Below are positions 24,376 to 31,745 of a DNA stretch of 42,049 nucleotides, one piece after another. The DNA is taken from positions 1-42,049 of the forward strand of contig CBIHNH010000003.1 of the NCBI GenBank assembly GCA_966211425.1. The letters run 5' to 3'. Under the pieces are notes generated by a model. The model was not told where the DNA came from. It made no database searches and worked only from the letters and a program-made list of their open reading frames with translations. The position numbers and the translations under genes are program-made. How positions within the stretch are numbered: the first letter of the stretch is position 1; every line of letters starts with the position of its first letter. This DNA comes from CBIHNH01 sp966211425 (GTDB taxonomy: Bacteria; Patescibacteriota; Saccharimonadia; Saccharimonadales; Saccharimonadaceae).

Positions 24376-24415
24376 CCCCCGGAAGGGTTCCCTGCAAAGG
24401 GAATCCGACCGGGGG
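24376..24415 (+). terminator. Terminator of cassette D/E
   Basis: Outer arms CCCCCGG (24376-24382) and CCGGGGG (24409-24415) enclose an inner GGTTCCC/GGGAATCC hairpin. The tail (TCGTT) is only weakly T-rich. It resembles the GC-rich terminators of the other cassettes. Confidence 0.7.
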
Positions 24416-24435
24416 TCGTTCAATTTCTGGAGATA

Positions 24436-25734
24436 TTATTTTTGCGTTAGTTCACGGACGACGTCAGCATCATTCCACGGCAGCCGTTCGCCACCTATGA
24501 TACGGAACCGTTCGTGGCCCATACCGGTGATTAGGATCGTGTCGTCTTTGCGGGCAATCTTGAGTGCTTTTGCTATCGCCTCACGGCGGTCGGCGATCTC
24601 TTCGGTCTTGGCTTCGCCACCAGCGTCAGCGATACCTTCCATAACCATGCTGCGAATCTGAGCTGGATCTTCGTTATAGCTCTCTTCATCGGTCAGAATG
24701 ATCCGATCAGCCAGTCGGGCCGCTATCTCACCCATGATCGGGCGCTTGCCCTTGTCTCGATCGCCAGTCGCCCCAAAAACGAGGATGACTCGATTTTTAG
24801 TGATCGATTTGGTCGCCTCGAGCAACTGTTCGATCGCATCAGGGGTATGGGCATAATCCACAACGACTTCAAAGTTTTTGCCGATCTCGACTCTCTCAAA
24901 CCTGCCCGGAAGCTCTTCGAGGTTAGCGATACCATCGGCAATTGCCTCGAGACCGACATGGAACAGATAGGACGCAGCAGCGGCTGCGGTCATATTGTAG
25001 ACGTTGAATTTGCCTGGCAGTGCCGTCGCGAGCTCAAGCGTCGTCTGTAGATCGATCACGACCCGGGCTTCACTGCCCTTTTTATAGAGCTTTACCTGGG
25101 AGATTCGCGCATCCGCCGTCTCGTTGGTGCCATAGGTTATCTTTTGTTCACTGGCTTCGTACTGGTTATAGAACTCGAACCATTCGTCATCACGGTTCAA
25201 CACGATGAAACGTGGGTTTTTGGCGAAGAGCCGGCCTTTTGCGGACGCGTAGTCGTCCATCGTCTTGTGGTAGTCGAGATGATCCTGCGTCAGGTTGGTC
25301 ATGATGGCGCACTCGATCGGAACGCCGTCGAGTTTGTGCTGCATCAGGGAATGCGAGGTGATCTCGAGGATAACGAACTCAACCTCAGCGCTCTTAGCGT
25401 CTCGAAAAAACTGCTGCATCCGCTCAGTAGACGCCACGGTGGCGTTTAGCTCGTTCAAGGTCCGCTCGCCCGCCATTTCGATGACGGCCGTCGTAAACAG
25501 CGCCGTTTTGTGACCGGCGGCCTTGAGGATTTCGTTCAGGTAATTCGCGGTCGTCGTTTTGCCGTTTGTCCCTGTTACTGCGATAACCCGCAGCTGTCGT
25601 GCCGGAAACCCATAGCGCGCCGATAGGGCATAGATCCGCCCCCGTCGGTAAAGCTCTTCTACTTGCCTGGTTGCCCCAACCGGTAATCGTTTGCGTACCT
25701 GTCTCGTGATCTGCTCTTTCATGCTTCTTATCAT
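24436..25734 (-). CDS. murE: MurE-like UDP-MurNAc-tripeptide ligase, short form
   Basis: Mur ligase that adds the third amino acid to the peptidoglycan stem peptide. The 432-residue protein begins almost directly at the central ATPase domain (VIAVTGTNGKTTTANYL, about 50-66), with only a short basic helix in place of the usual N-terminal UDP-binding domain; full-length MurE is about 490 residues. TNLTQDHLDYHKTMDDYASA and the C-terminal VVDYAHTPDAIEQLL and GATGDRDKGKR are typical. The specificity loop reads TDEESYNEDP rather than the DNPR motif of diaminopimelate enzymes, so the amino acid added is uncertain. ATG 25734 has GAGGGAG upstream. Divergent from tsaD with 34 bp between starts. Confidence 0.9.
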   Translation of the reverse strand: MIRSMKEQITRQVRKRLPVGATRQVEELYRRGRIYALSARYGFPARQLRVIAVTGTNGKTTTANYLNEILKAAGHKTALFTTAVIEMAGERTLNELNATVASTERMQQFFRDAKSAEVEFVILEITSHSLMQHKLDGVPIECAIMTNLTQDHLDYHKTMDDYASAKGRLFAKNPRFIVLNRDDEWFEFYNQYEASEQKITYGTNETADARISQVKLYKKGSEARVVIDLQTTLELATALPGKFNVYNMTAAAAASYLFHVGLEAIADGIANLEELPGRFERVEIGKNFEVVVDYAHTPDAIEQLLEATKSITKNRVILVFGATGDRDKGKRPIMGEIAARLADRIILTDEESYNEDPAQIRSMVMEGIADAGGEAKTEEIADRREAIAKALKIARKDDTILITGMGHERFRIIGGERLPWNDADVVRELTQK

Positions 25735-25768
25735 ACTACTCCCTCACTGGGTTACAATTGAAGTCGTT

Positions 25769-26941
25769 ATGAAGGTGTTAGGAATAGAGAGCAGTTGTGA
25801 TGAGACAGCCGCCGCAGTCGTCGAGGACGGCACGCGGCTCCTGAGCAATGTCGTTCACTCTCAGATCGATATCCATGCCGAGTATGGCGGGGTCGTTCCA
25901 GAGGTGGCTGCTCGTTCACACCTCGAAGTCGTTCTCCCGGTCATCGAAAAAGCCCTGACGGATGCTGCCTGCACCTGGGATGATATCGACGCCATCGCCG
26001 TTACCTACGCCCCTGGACTGGTCGGTAGCCTTTTGGTCGGCTCTCTTGCCGCCCGCACGCTTGCCCTCCTCAAGAACAAACCCCTCTACCCCATCCACCA
26101 TGTCGAGGGGCATGTCTATGCGAACTTTATCACCCAGATCGCACCAGCCCAGCGCTCGACCACCTCTGCGGCCGAAACATCTGCAGCCCGAGTTTCTGAT
26201 GATGCGAGCTCAACAGAAACTCGGCGCGAAGCCGTTGAGGCAGGAGACGGCGTCGAAAAGCTGGGCCCCTCCTTTCCCCTCCTTTCCCTGATTGTCTCTG
26301 GTGGCCACTCGCAGTTAGTTCTCTTCCGTAAGCACGGCGACTACGAGCTTCTCGGTCAAACCCAGGATGACGCTGTCGGTGAAGCCTTTGACAAGGTGGC
26401 CAAGATTATCGGCCTTCCCTACCCTGGCGGCCCGTCTGTAGCCAGCGCAGCCGAACGGGGCGACCCGAAACGCTTCGCTTTTCCAAAAGCTCGCATGCAA
26501 AACCCGTACGACTTTAGTTTTTCCGGGGTCAAAACAGCCGTTCTGAGGGCCGTCCAGGCCGAAGTCGGTGTCGCTTACGACTTCCCGTCACATCAGCTGC
26601 CAGAACGCGTCTCAGACACTCTGAGGGCAGATGTTGCGGCTAGTTTCCAACATATTGCCGTGGAAACACTGGTAGACAAGGCCGAAAAAGCCTTTCACGA
26701 CTATTCCCCTGCCTCAGTCGTCATCGCTGGTGGTGTCGCCGCAAACCAAGAACTGCGCCGCCAACTGAGCGAACGCCTGCCAATCGCTATCGACTACGCT
26801 CCGATGAACCTCTGTACCGATAACGCCGCCATGATCGCCTCCCTCGGTTATTTCTACGCCCAAGGTAACGAGCCGACCGATCCACGTGACCTCGAGGTCA
26901 TCCCGAGTATAAGCATGTCGAAAACCGCCTGGAGCTCATAA
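25769..26941 (+). CDS. tsaD: tRNA N6-adenosine threonylcarbamoyltransferase TsaD
   Basis: Transfers the threonylcarbamoyl group to A37 of ANN-decoding tRNAs. Seen: N-terminal MKVLGIESSCDETAAAVVED, the metal-binding HHVEGH (His-x3-His type), LIVSGGHSQLVLF, FDKVAKIIGLPYPGGP, and the C-terminal VVIAGGVAANQELR and LCTDNAAMIASLG. The protein is 390 residues against about 340 in the family. The excess is a Ser/Thr/Ala/Glu-rich insert of about 40 residues between HHVEGHVYANF and FPLLSLIVSGG. ATG 25769 lies 10 nt after TACAAT. The frame is open further upstream into the murE start, but homology starts here. Confidence 0.95.
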   Translation: MKVLGIESSCDETAAAVVEDGTRLLSNVVHSQIDIHAEYGGVVPEVAARSHLEVVLPVIEKALTDAACTWDDIDAIAVTYAPGLVGSLLVGSLAARTLALLKNKPLYPIHHVEGHVYANFITQIAPAQRSTTSAAETSAARVSDDASSTETRREAVEAGDGVEKLGPSFPLLSLIVSGGHSQLVLFRKHGDYELLGQTQDDAVGEAFDKVAKIIGLPYPGGPSVASAAERGDPKRFAFPKARMQNPYDFSFSGVKTAVLRAVQAEVGVAYDFPSHQLPERVSDTLRADVAASFQHIAVETLVDKAEKAFHDYSPASVVIAGGVAANQELRRQLSERLPIAIDYAPMNLCTDNAAMIASLGYFYAQGNEPTDPRDLEVIPSISMSKTAWSS

Positions 26942-26958
26942 ACTACGTAGCTACTACA

Positions 26959-26987
26959 TTGCGTAGAGCCTAAAATCATGTGATAAT
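26959..26987 (+). promoter_or_regulatory. Promoter of orphan cassette F
   Basis: TTGCGT (26959-26964), 17-bp spacer, GATAAT (26982-26987). The leader to the start codon is about 85 nt. Confidence 0.55.
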
Positions 26988-27076
26988 ACTTCCATGCTCT
27001 CTGGAAAGAGATCCGCACGTACCCTGTTTTTGTTAGTTCACTGCGGCACCAACCCTATCCGATCAAGGAGTCATAA

Positions 27077-27304
27077 GTGAGCATGGACCAGCTACGGCAA
27101 GACATCGAGACCCTGAAGAAAGGACGGAGAAATTTCACCATCATGTCCTTGTTCGCCTGGGTGGCAGTTGCTGCCCTGATAGGATCAGTCAGCACTTTTA
27201 CGGCAATCCTTCTTCTCTTGGCGGCGCTCATTTCCTGCGTCATGCCAATCGGAAGCCACTTTGCACTCAAGCAGCGAAAGGCAGAGCTCGAGAGCATCCA
27301 ATAA
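27077..27304 (+). CDS. Small two-helix membrane protein (cassette F)
   Basis: A 75-residue protein: a charged N-terminal helix (MDQLRQDIETLKKGRRNF), two hydrophobic segments (SLFAWVAVAALIGSVSTF and ILLLLAALISCVMPIG) and a charged C-terminal helix (ALKQRKAELESIQ). Start GTG 27077 is favoured by AAGGAG at 6-nt spacing; the ATG at 27083 is possible. Three of four lysines are AAG. It has its own promoter and terminator between tsaD and valS. No family is recognised. The helix-TM-TM-helix plan fits an oligomeric scaffold or small membrane regulator; that is inference. Confidence 0.65.
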   Translation: MSMDQLRQDIETLKKGRRNFTIMSLFAWVAVAALIGSVSTFTAILLLLAALISCVMPIGSHFALKQRKAELESIQ

Positions 27305-27306
27305 CC

Positions 27307-27354
27307 CACCCGCCCAAGAGTCGAGCAACCCCGCTCCTCGATGGGCGGGTGTTT
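27307..27354 (+). terminator. Terminator of cassette F
   Basis: A 10-bp perfect stem CACCCGCCCA (27307-27316) and TGGGCGGGTG (27342-27351), followed by TTT. The loop contains a second helix (CGAG/CTCG). Confidence 0.8.
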
Positions 27355-27490
27355 GCTTGGTAGTCACCGCTGTTAGCGTGCTATACTACTAGCTAGAAAC
27401 AAACACGTGCGGAAAACGGAGGAAGTTTCTGGGGCAGTCACCTGCTCACAGTATTTGATTTTGTTTTTTCACGTGAAAGAATAACCCGAA

Positions 27491-30040
27491 ATGACGATGA
27501 AACTACCCAAAGTTTACGAACCAAACCAGTACGAACCGACTATCTATGCACTCTGGGAAGCCAGCGGTGCCTTTGCGCCAACTGGTCAGGGCGAGCCCTT
27601 CTCTGTCATCATGCCGCCACCAAACGCCAACGGCAACCTGCATATCGGCCACGCGCTCGACATGAACCTAAAGGACATCCTTGCCCGTTATCACCGCATG
27701 AAAGGTCGCGACGTTGCCTACATTCCTGGTGCCGATCATGCCGGTTTTGAAACCTGGGTCGTCTACGAAAAAGAACTTGCCAAACAGGGAAAGAGCCGAT
27801 TTGACTTTTCACGTGAAAAGTTATATCAACAGGTTTGGGATTTTGTGTCAATGAAACGGGGCGACATGGAGCTCCAACTCCGAGCCCTCGGAACGAGCGC
27901 CAGCTGGGATGATCTCGTCTTTACCCTCGATGAAAAAGTCATCTCAACTGTCTATGACACGTTCAAAAAACTATGGGATGACGAGCTCATCTACAGAGGT
28001 GAGCGTATCGTCAACTACTGCACGACTCATCAAACCAGCTTTGCTGATATCGAAGTTGAACACCGCGAAGAGCACGACTCGCTCTGGAGTATCGCCTACC
28101 CGATGCTCGATAGAGTAGGGGAGATTGTAGTTGCGACCACCCGTCCCGAAACACTCCTCGGTGACACGGCGATTGCCGTTCACCCCGAAGATCCGCGCTA
28201 CAAAGGCCTTATCGGCCAACGAGTACTGATTCCGGTTATCAAACGTGAGATCCCGATCGTTGCCGACGAGGCCGTCGAGCGTGAGTTTGGCACCGGCGCC
28301 GTAAAGGTGACGCCCGCTCACGACCCAACCGACTACGAGATCGGCCAACGGCATAACCTCGAGTCTATCTCTGTTATCGGTCACGACGGACTGATGACGC
28401 CAGCAGCAGGGGAGCAGTTCGCCGGCCTCGAAAGCCTCGAAGCCCGCAAGCGCCTCCTGGCCGCCCTTCAGGCCGAGGACGCCGTCCGCGACACCAAAGA
28501 CCTGTCTCACGCCGTCGGCCACTGCTACAAGTGTGGCACTCGCATCCAGCCACTCCTCAAAGACCAGTGGTTCCTCAGCGTTCGGCCCCTGGCAGAGCGT
28601 GCCAAGGACGCCATCGAGGCAGGGGAGATCACCTTCGTTCCCGCCTCAAAGGGCAAGCTCGTCATCCAGTACCTCGACAAGCTGCGCGACTGGAATCTTA
28701 GCCGGCAGATCCCTTGGGGCATTCCTATCCCAGCATTTCAAAATGTCAGCGACGAAGCTGACTGGATATTTGATGAACGCGTCGACCAACCGGTCATCGA
28801 GGTTGACGGCAAGACATACCGCCGGGAAGAAGACACGTTTGATACTTGGTTCAGCTCTGGTCAATGGCCCTACATCGTCACCGACGCTCTCGAAGATGAC
28901 GGCAAACTAAAACGTTTCTATCCGACCGACGTAATGGAGACGGGAAGTGATCTGCTCGACCGCTGGGTGGCACGTATGATCATGCTCGGGCTCTACCGCA
29001 CCGACCAAGTGCCGTTCCGTACCGTCTACATGCACGGCATGGTGCTCGACGAACGCGGCCAAAAGATGAGCAAGAGCAAAGGCAACGTCATTAACCCGAT
29101 GGAAATAGTTGCCAGCTACGGCTCCGACGCACTCCGCCTTGGGGTTATCGCCAGCCGAAGTGCCGGCCAGAACCAAGCGTTTTCGACCGCAAAAGTTGTC
29201 GCTGGACGAAACTTTTGCAACAAGCTCTGGAATATGGCTCGTTTCATCGAACCACACCTCGAGAGTACGACCGGATCAGCCGAACCGAAGTCGATTGCTG
29301 ATCACTGGGTCGTCAAGCGCCTCGAGTTAGCACGGCAGGGAATAGAAGACTTGCTCGTTGACTACCGTTTTGCCGAAGCTAGCGATATCGTTTATCACAC
29401 CGTTTGGGACGATGTGGCCGACTGGTACCTCGAAGCAAGCAAGCTCGAGACCAACCCGAGCCTTCTCGGCTGGGTACTTGAGACCTGCCTCAGCCTGGCA
29501 CACCCGTTCGCCCCGTTCGTCACCGAAGCCATCTGGACTACCCTCGAGCGGGATACAGCGCTACTCATCAGCCGACCATGGCCGACACCAAAGGCATACG
29601 ATGACATCGCAGCAGCTCAGTTCGAACAGCTCCAAGCACTTATCACTGAGGCCCGGTTTGTCGCTGGCGAGCTTCCTGGCGGCAAACAGACGCTACTTTT
29701 TGAAAATGATAGCCTTATCGGCGACAATACCGAGCTGGTCGCAAAACTTGCCAAGCTCGCAGCCGTCTCCTACACCGATCAGCCAAAGGGGCTTCGCCTC
29801 GCCGTGCCGAACAGGGAAGCCTGGCTCCAGATGACTCCTGAGGTTCTCTATGAACATCAGTCAAAACTCGAAACACGCCTCGCGGAAACCAGGCAGCGGA
29901 TCGAGTCGCTCAAGGGACGGCTAGCGAATGAGAGCTATGTCGCCCAAGCACCGCCACGAGTCGTCGAGGAAACCCGCACACAGCTCACAGAACAAGAGAC
30001 GCTCGCAGAGCGCCTCCGTCGTGAACTGGACGTTATTTAG
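27491..30040 (+). CDS. valS: Valyl-tRNA synthetase
   Basis: Charges tRNA-Val (class I synthetase). The 849-residue protein has the HIGH motif (NGNLHIGHALDMNLK, His51), the editing domain (about 190-330, with VATTRPETLLGDTAIAVHP), zinc-finger-like CYKCGTRIQP, WFSSGQWPY and the KMSKS loop (GQKMSKSKGNVINP, about 522-535). The anticodon-binding domain and a C-terminal coiled coil (TRQRIESLKGRLANE) follow. TATACT at 27382-27387 would give a leader of about 95 nt containing a GGGCAG/CTGCTC hairpin followed by T-rich sequence and a palindrome TTTCACGTGAAA (27467-27478). No T-box motif was found. The stop overlaps the convergent gene by 4 bp. Confidence 0.97.
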   Translation: MTMKLPKVYEPNQYEPTIYALWEASGAFAPTGQGEPFSVIMPPPNANGNLHIGHALDMNLKDILARYHRMKGRDVAYIPGADHAGFETWVVYEKELAKQGKSRFDFSREKLYQQVWDFVSMKRGDMELQLRALGTSASWDDLVFTLDEKVISTVYDTFKKLWDDELIYRGERIVNYCTTHQTSFADIEVEHREEHDSLWSIAYPMLDRVGEIVVATTRPETLLGDTAIAVHPEDPRYKGLIGQRVLIPVIKREIPIVADEAVEREFGTGAVKVTPAHDPTDYEIGQRHNLESISVIGHDGLMTPAAGEQFAGLESLEARKRLLAALQAEDAVRDTKDLSHAVGHCYKCGTRIQPLLKDQWFLSVRPLAERAKDAIEAGEITFVPASKGKLVIQYLDKLRDWNLSRQIPWGIPIPAFQNVSDEADWIFDERVDQPVIEVDGKTYRREEDTFDTWFSSGQWPYIVTDALEDDGKLKRFYPTDVMETGSDLLDRWVARMIMLGLYRTDQVPFRTVYMHGMVLDERGQKMSKSKGNVINPMEIVASYGSDALRLGVIASRSAGQNQAFSTAKVVAGRNFCNKLWNMARFIEPHLESTTGSAEPKSIADHWVVKRLELARQGIEDLLVDYRFAEASDIVYHTVWDDVADWYLEASKLETNPSLLGWVLETCLSLAHPFAPFVTEAIWTTLERDTALLISRPWPTPKAYDDIAAAQFEQLQALITEARFVAGELPGGKQTLLFENDSLIGDNTELVAKLAKLAAVSYTDQPKGLRLAVPNREAWLQMTPEVLYEHQSKLETRLAETRQRIESLKGRLANESYVAQAPPRVVEETRTQLTEQETLAERLRRELDVI

Positions 30041-30399
30041 ATAGCCTGGAAGACGAGGCTGGCAACTACGCGCAGACGAAGGATGAACTCCTGTATCTGT
30101 TCTAATAGGGAAGCGTCGTCGCCATCATAGACGACAGACTGGAATTCACGGTGCCTGGCAGTCGTTGCGGCGTCGTTATGAACGTTTTTGACGCTAGCCT
30201 TGTCGATGTGGTGATGGAGATCACCGAGGGCTTTTGCGGTAATATCTCGGCTCGCAAGCTGCGTCGCGCCAGCAGGCTGTGACATCAGAGGTACGGCGTC
30301 TTTAGCATGGATGTGAGACAGGACGACAGAGAAGCACATCACAGGCGCAAGTACACTGATGGGAACTAGTTTGGCGAAGTTTTGTTTGTTTGTTTTCAT
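30037..30399 (-). CDS. Hypothetical secreted protein
   Basis: Unrecognised 120-residue protein with a signal-peptide-like start: basic MKTNKQNFAK, hydrophobic LVPISVLAPVMCFSVVLS, and HAK as a possible cleavage site. The mature part is helical and histidine-containing (GDLHHHIDKASVKNVHND). It follows the next small membrane protein by 32 bp on the same strand, probably in one operon. Its stop overlaps the end of valS by 4 bp. Function unknown. Confidence 0.65.
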   Translation of the reverse strand: MKTNKQNFAKLVPISVLAPVMCFSVVLSHIHAKDAVPLMSQPAGATQLASRDITAKALGDLHHHIDKASVKNVHNDAATTARHREFQSVVYDGDDASLLEQIQEFILRLRVVASLVFQAI

Positions 30400-30431
30400 A
30401 GTGGTGGATTTCGTAGTTTAGATCAGGTTAT

Positions 30432-30797
30432 TTAGTCGGCTTTTTCTGCTTTTTCAGGCATAATAAGCGTTTCTCCGGCACCAAGACCATCTTTCATCAC
30501 GTCTTGGTTTTTAGGAAGATCGACAACATAGTCAACGATCTCATCGGTCGGTACTTCGTTCGAGTCGTACTCGACATTGTCGCGAACCATCTCGGTTGGG
30601 TTTGTGCCATTCCCAGCAGGGACTTCTTGTGTGCCAGTGTAATTAACTTCTGGGCCTCGCGCCGCATGATTGGCTACCATCGCGACTGGAACAGCAACCG
30701 CCGCAGTAGCAATCGCTGTAACGGCTATATTTCTAACTGTTTCGCCGCGTTTTGGGAGTCGGTAACTTTCAAATCTGTTTTGGTTTTCTTTACTCAT
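30432..30797 (-). CDS. Hypothetical single-helix membrane protein
   Basis: Unrecognised 121-residue protein: basic N-terminus (MSKENQNRFESYRLPKRG), one membrane segment (IAVTAIATAAVAVPVAMVAN, about 24-43) and an acidic extracytoplasmic tail rich in Glu, Asp and Asn. ATG 30797 is chosen because the consensus promoter upstream places the transcript start at or next to it, making the mRNA leaderless. A GTG six nt earlier is open but would lie before the predicted transcript start. The gene pairs with the secreted protein downstream. Function unknown. Confidence 0.65.
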   Translation of the reverse strand: MSKENQNRFESYRLPKRGETVRNIAVTAIATAAVAVPVAMVANHAARGPEVNYTGTQEVPAGNGTNPTEMVRDNVEYDSNEVPTDEIVDYVVDLPKNQDVMKDGLGAGETLIMPEKAEKAD

Positions 30798-30803
30798 GCT
30801 CAC

Positions 30804-30832
30804 ATATTAGCATAAGCTTTACGTTTTGTCAA
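30804..30832 (-). promoter_or_regulatory. Consensus promoter giving a leaderless mRNA
   Basis: On the minus strand TTGACA (30832-30827), 17-bp spacer, TAATAT (30809-30804). The ATG at 30797 follows the -10 by 6 nt. The -35 box overlaps the stop codon of the upstream rlmH. Confidence 0.85.
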
Positions 30833-31287
30833 CTATGGTGATAAGGATGGTTTTTCGTAATCATACGCGCCCGATAGAGTTGTTCGACAAGGATAAGTCG
30901 CACTAACTGGTGCGGAAAAACCAGTTGCGACAGAGACCAAACCGTATTTGCACGTTCCCGCAGGTACTCGTCGACACCATAGGCGCCTCCGATAACGAAC
31001 ACAATCCGTTGATTCTGCTCCAGCCAGCCTTCATAAGATGCTGCAAGGACAGGCGAGGTCAGCTCTCGGCCACGTTCATCGCAGAGCACAACAAAGTCCT
31101 CACTTTTTATAAAATCCAGTACTGCGGCGCTCTCGACGCGCCGTGCAGTCGCCTCATCGGCGCCACTCGGTTTGACCAAATGCCACTCAGTCGGTACTTC
31201 ACGGTGCAGGCGAGCCGTAAACTCGTCGATAGCGGCCGCGAGTGACGCGTCATGGCGCTTGCCGACAGAGATGAGGACCTGTTTCAT
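30829..31287 (-). CDS. rlmH: 23S rRNA pseudouridine(1915) N3-methyltransferase RlmH
   Basis: SPOUT-family methyltransferase acting on pseudouridine 1915 of 23S rRNA in the assembled ribosome. The 152-residue protein matches the family (about 155). It has MKQVLISVGK, FVVLCDERGRELTS, the trefoil-knot SAM site FVIGGAYGVDEYLRERA, and the C-terminal LVRLILVEQLYRARMITKNH followed by PYHHS. It lies 2 bp downstream of the HIT gene and is probably co-transcribed with it. Confidence 0.96.
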   Translation of the reverse strand: MKQVLISVGKRHDASLAAAIDEFTARLHREVPTEWHLVKPSGADEATARRVESAAVLDFIKSEDFVVLCDERGRELTSPVLAASYEGWLEQNQRIVFVIGGAYGVDEYLRERANTVWSLSQLVFPHQLVRLILVEQLYRARMITKNHPYHHS

Positions 31288-31289
31288 GC

Positions 31290-31685
31290 CTAGAATGCCA
31301 GTCGTACGGCTAGGGCCGCGAGCGCCTCATGGTCGGGCTCGACGTTTTTCTGATTTGCCTGGTGAAACTCCTCGACATCCGTAAACGGGATGAGGTGGAT
31401 GTGCGTGTGCGGCACGTCGACGCCTATAACTTTTTCGCCGATAAAGGGTGTCCCAAGCACTTCGCGAAGCCGCCTCGCGACCTTCTTGCTCGTGGCCATG
31501 ACCGCCAGGTAGTCCTCGTCAGGCAGATCCCAAGCGAACTCAACCTGTACTTTCGATATCACCAACGCGTGCCCTTCGACCGGTGAGTAGATATCGAGAA
31601 ACGCCAGGGTTTTGTCGTCCTCGTAGATCTTGTGGGAGGGGATTTCACCCTGGATAATCTTGGTGAATATACTTGGTTCTTGCAT
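31290..31685 (-). CDS. HIT family protein
   Basis: Histidine-triad nucleotide-binding protein (HINT/Fhit-like hydrolase) of 131 residues. It has SIFTKIIQGEIPSHKIYEDD, FLDIYSPVEGHALVISK and the HIT motif HTHIHLIPF near residue 105. The members usually hydrolyse AMP-linked phosphoramidates or dinucleoside polyphosphates. ATG 31685 lies 7 nt after TATACT (leaderless-like); a longer in-frame start has no support. It precedes rlmH by 2 bp. Confidence 0.93.
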   Translation of the reverse strand: MQEPSIFTKIIQGEIPSHKIYEDDKTLAFLDIYSPVEGHALVISKVQVEFAWDLPDEDYLAVMATSKKVARRLREVLGTPFIGEKVIGVDVPHTHIHLIPFTDVEEFHQANQKNVEPDHEALAALAVRLAF

Positions 31686-31745
31686 AGCCTTAAGTATACT
31701 ACATACCCCTGTACACGAGGGCTGTTTCATTATATAATTTGACAA

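Noticed and set aside
27388..27490. T-box riboswitch before valS
   Set aside because: The leader lacks the conserved T-box sequence and specifier-loop layout; only a weak hairpin is visible.
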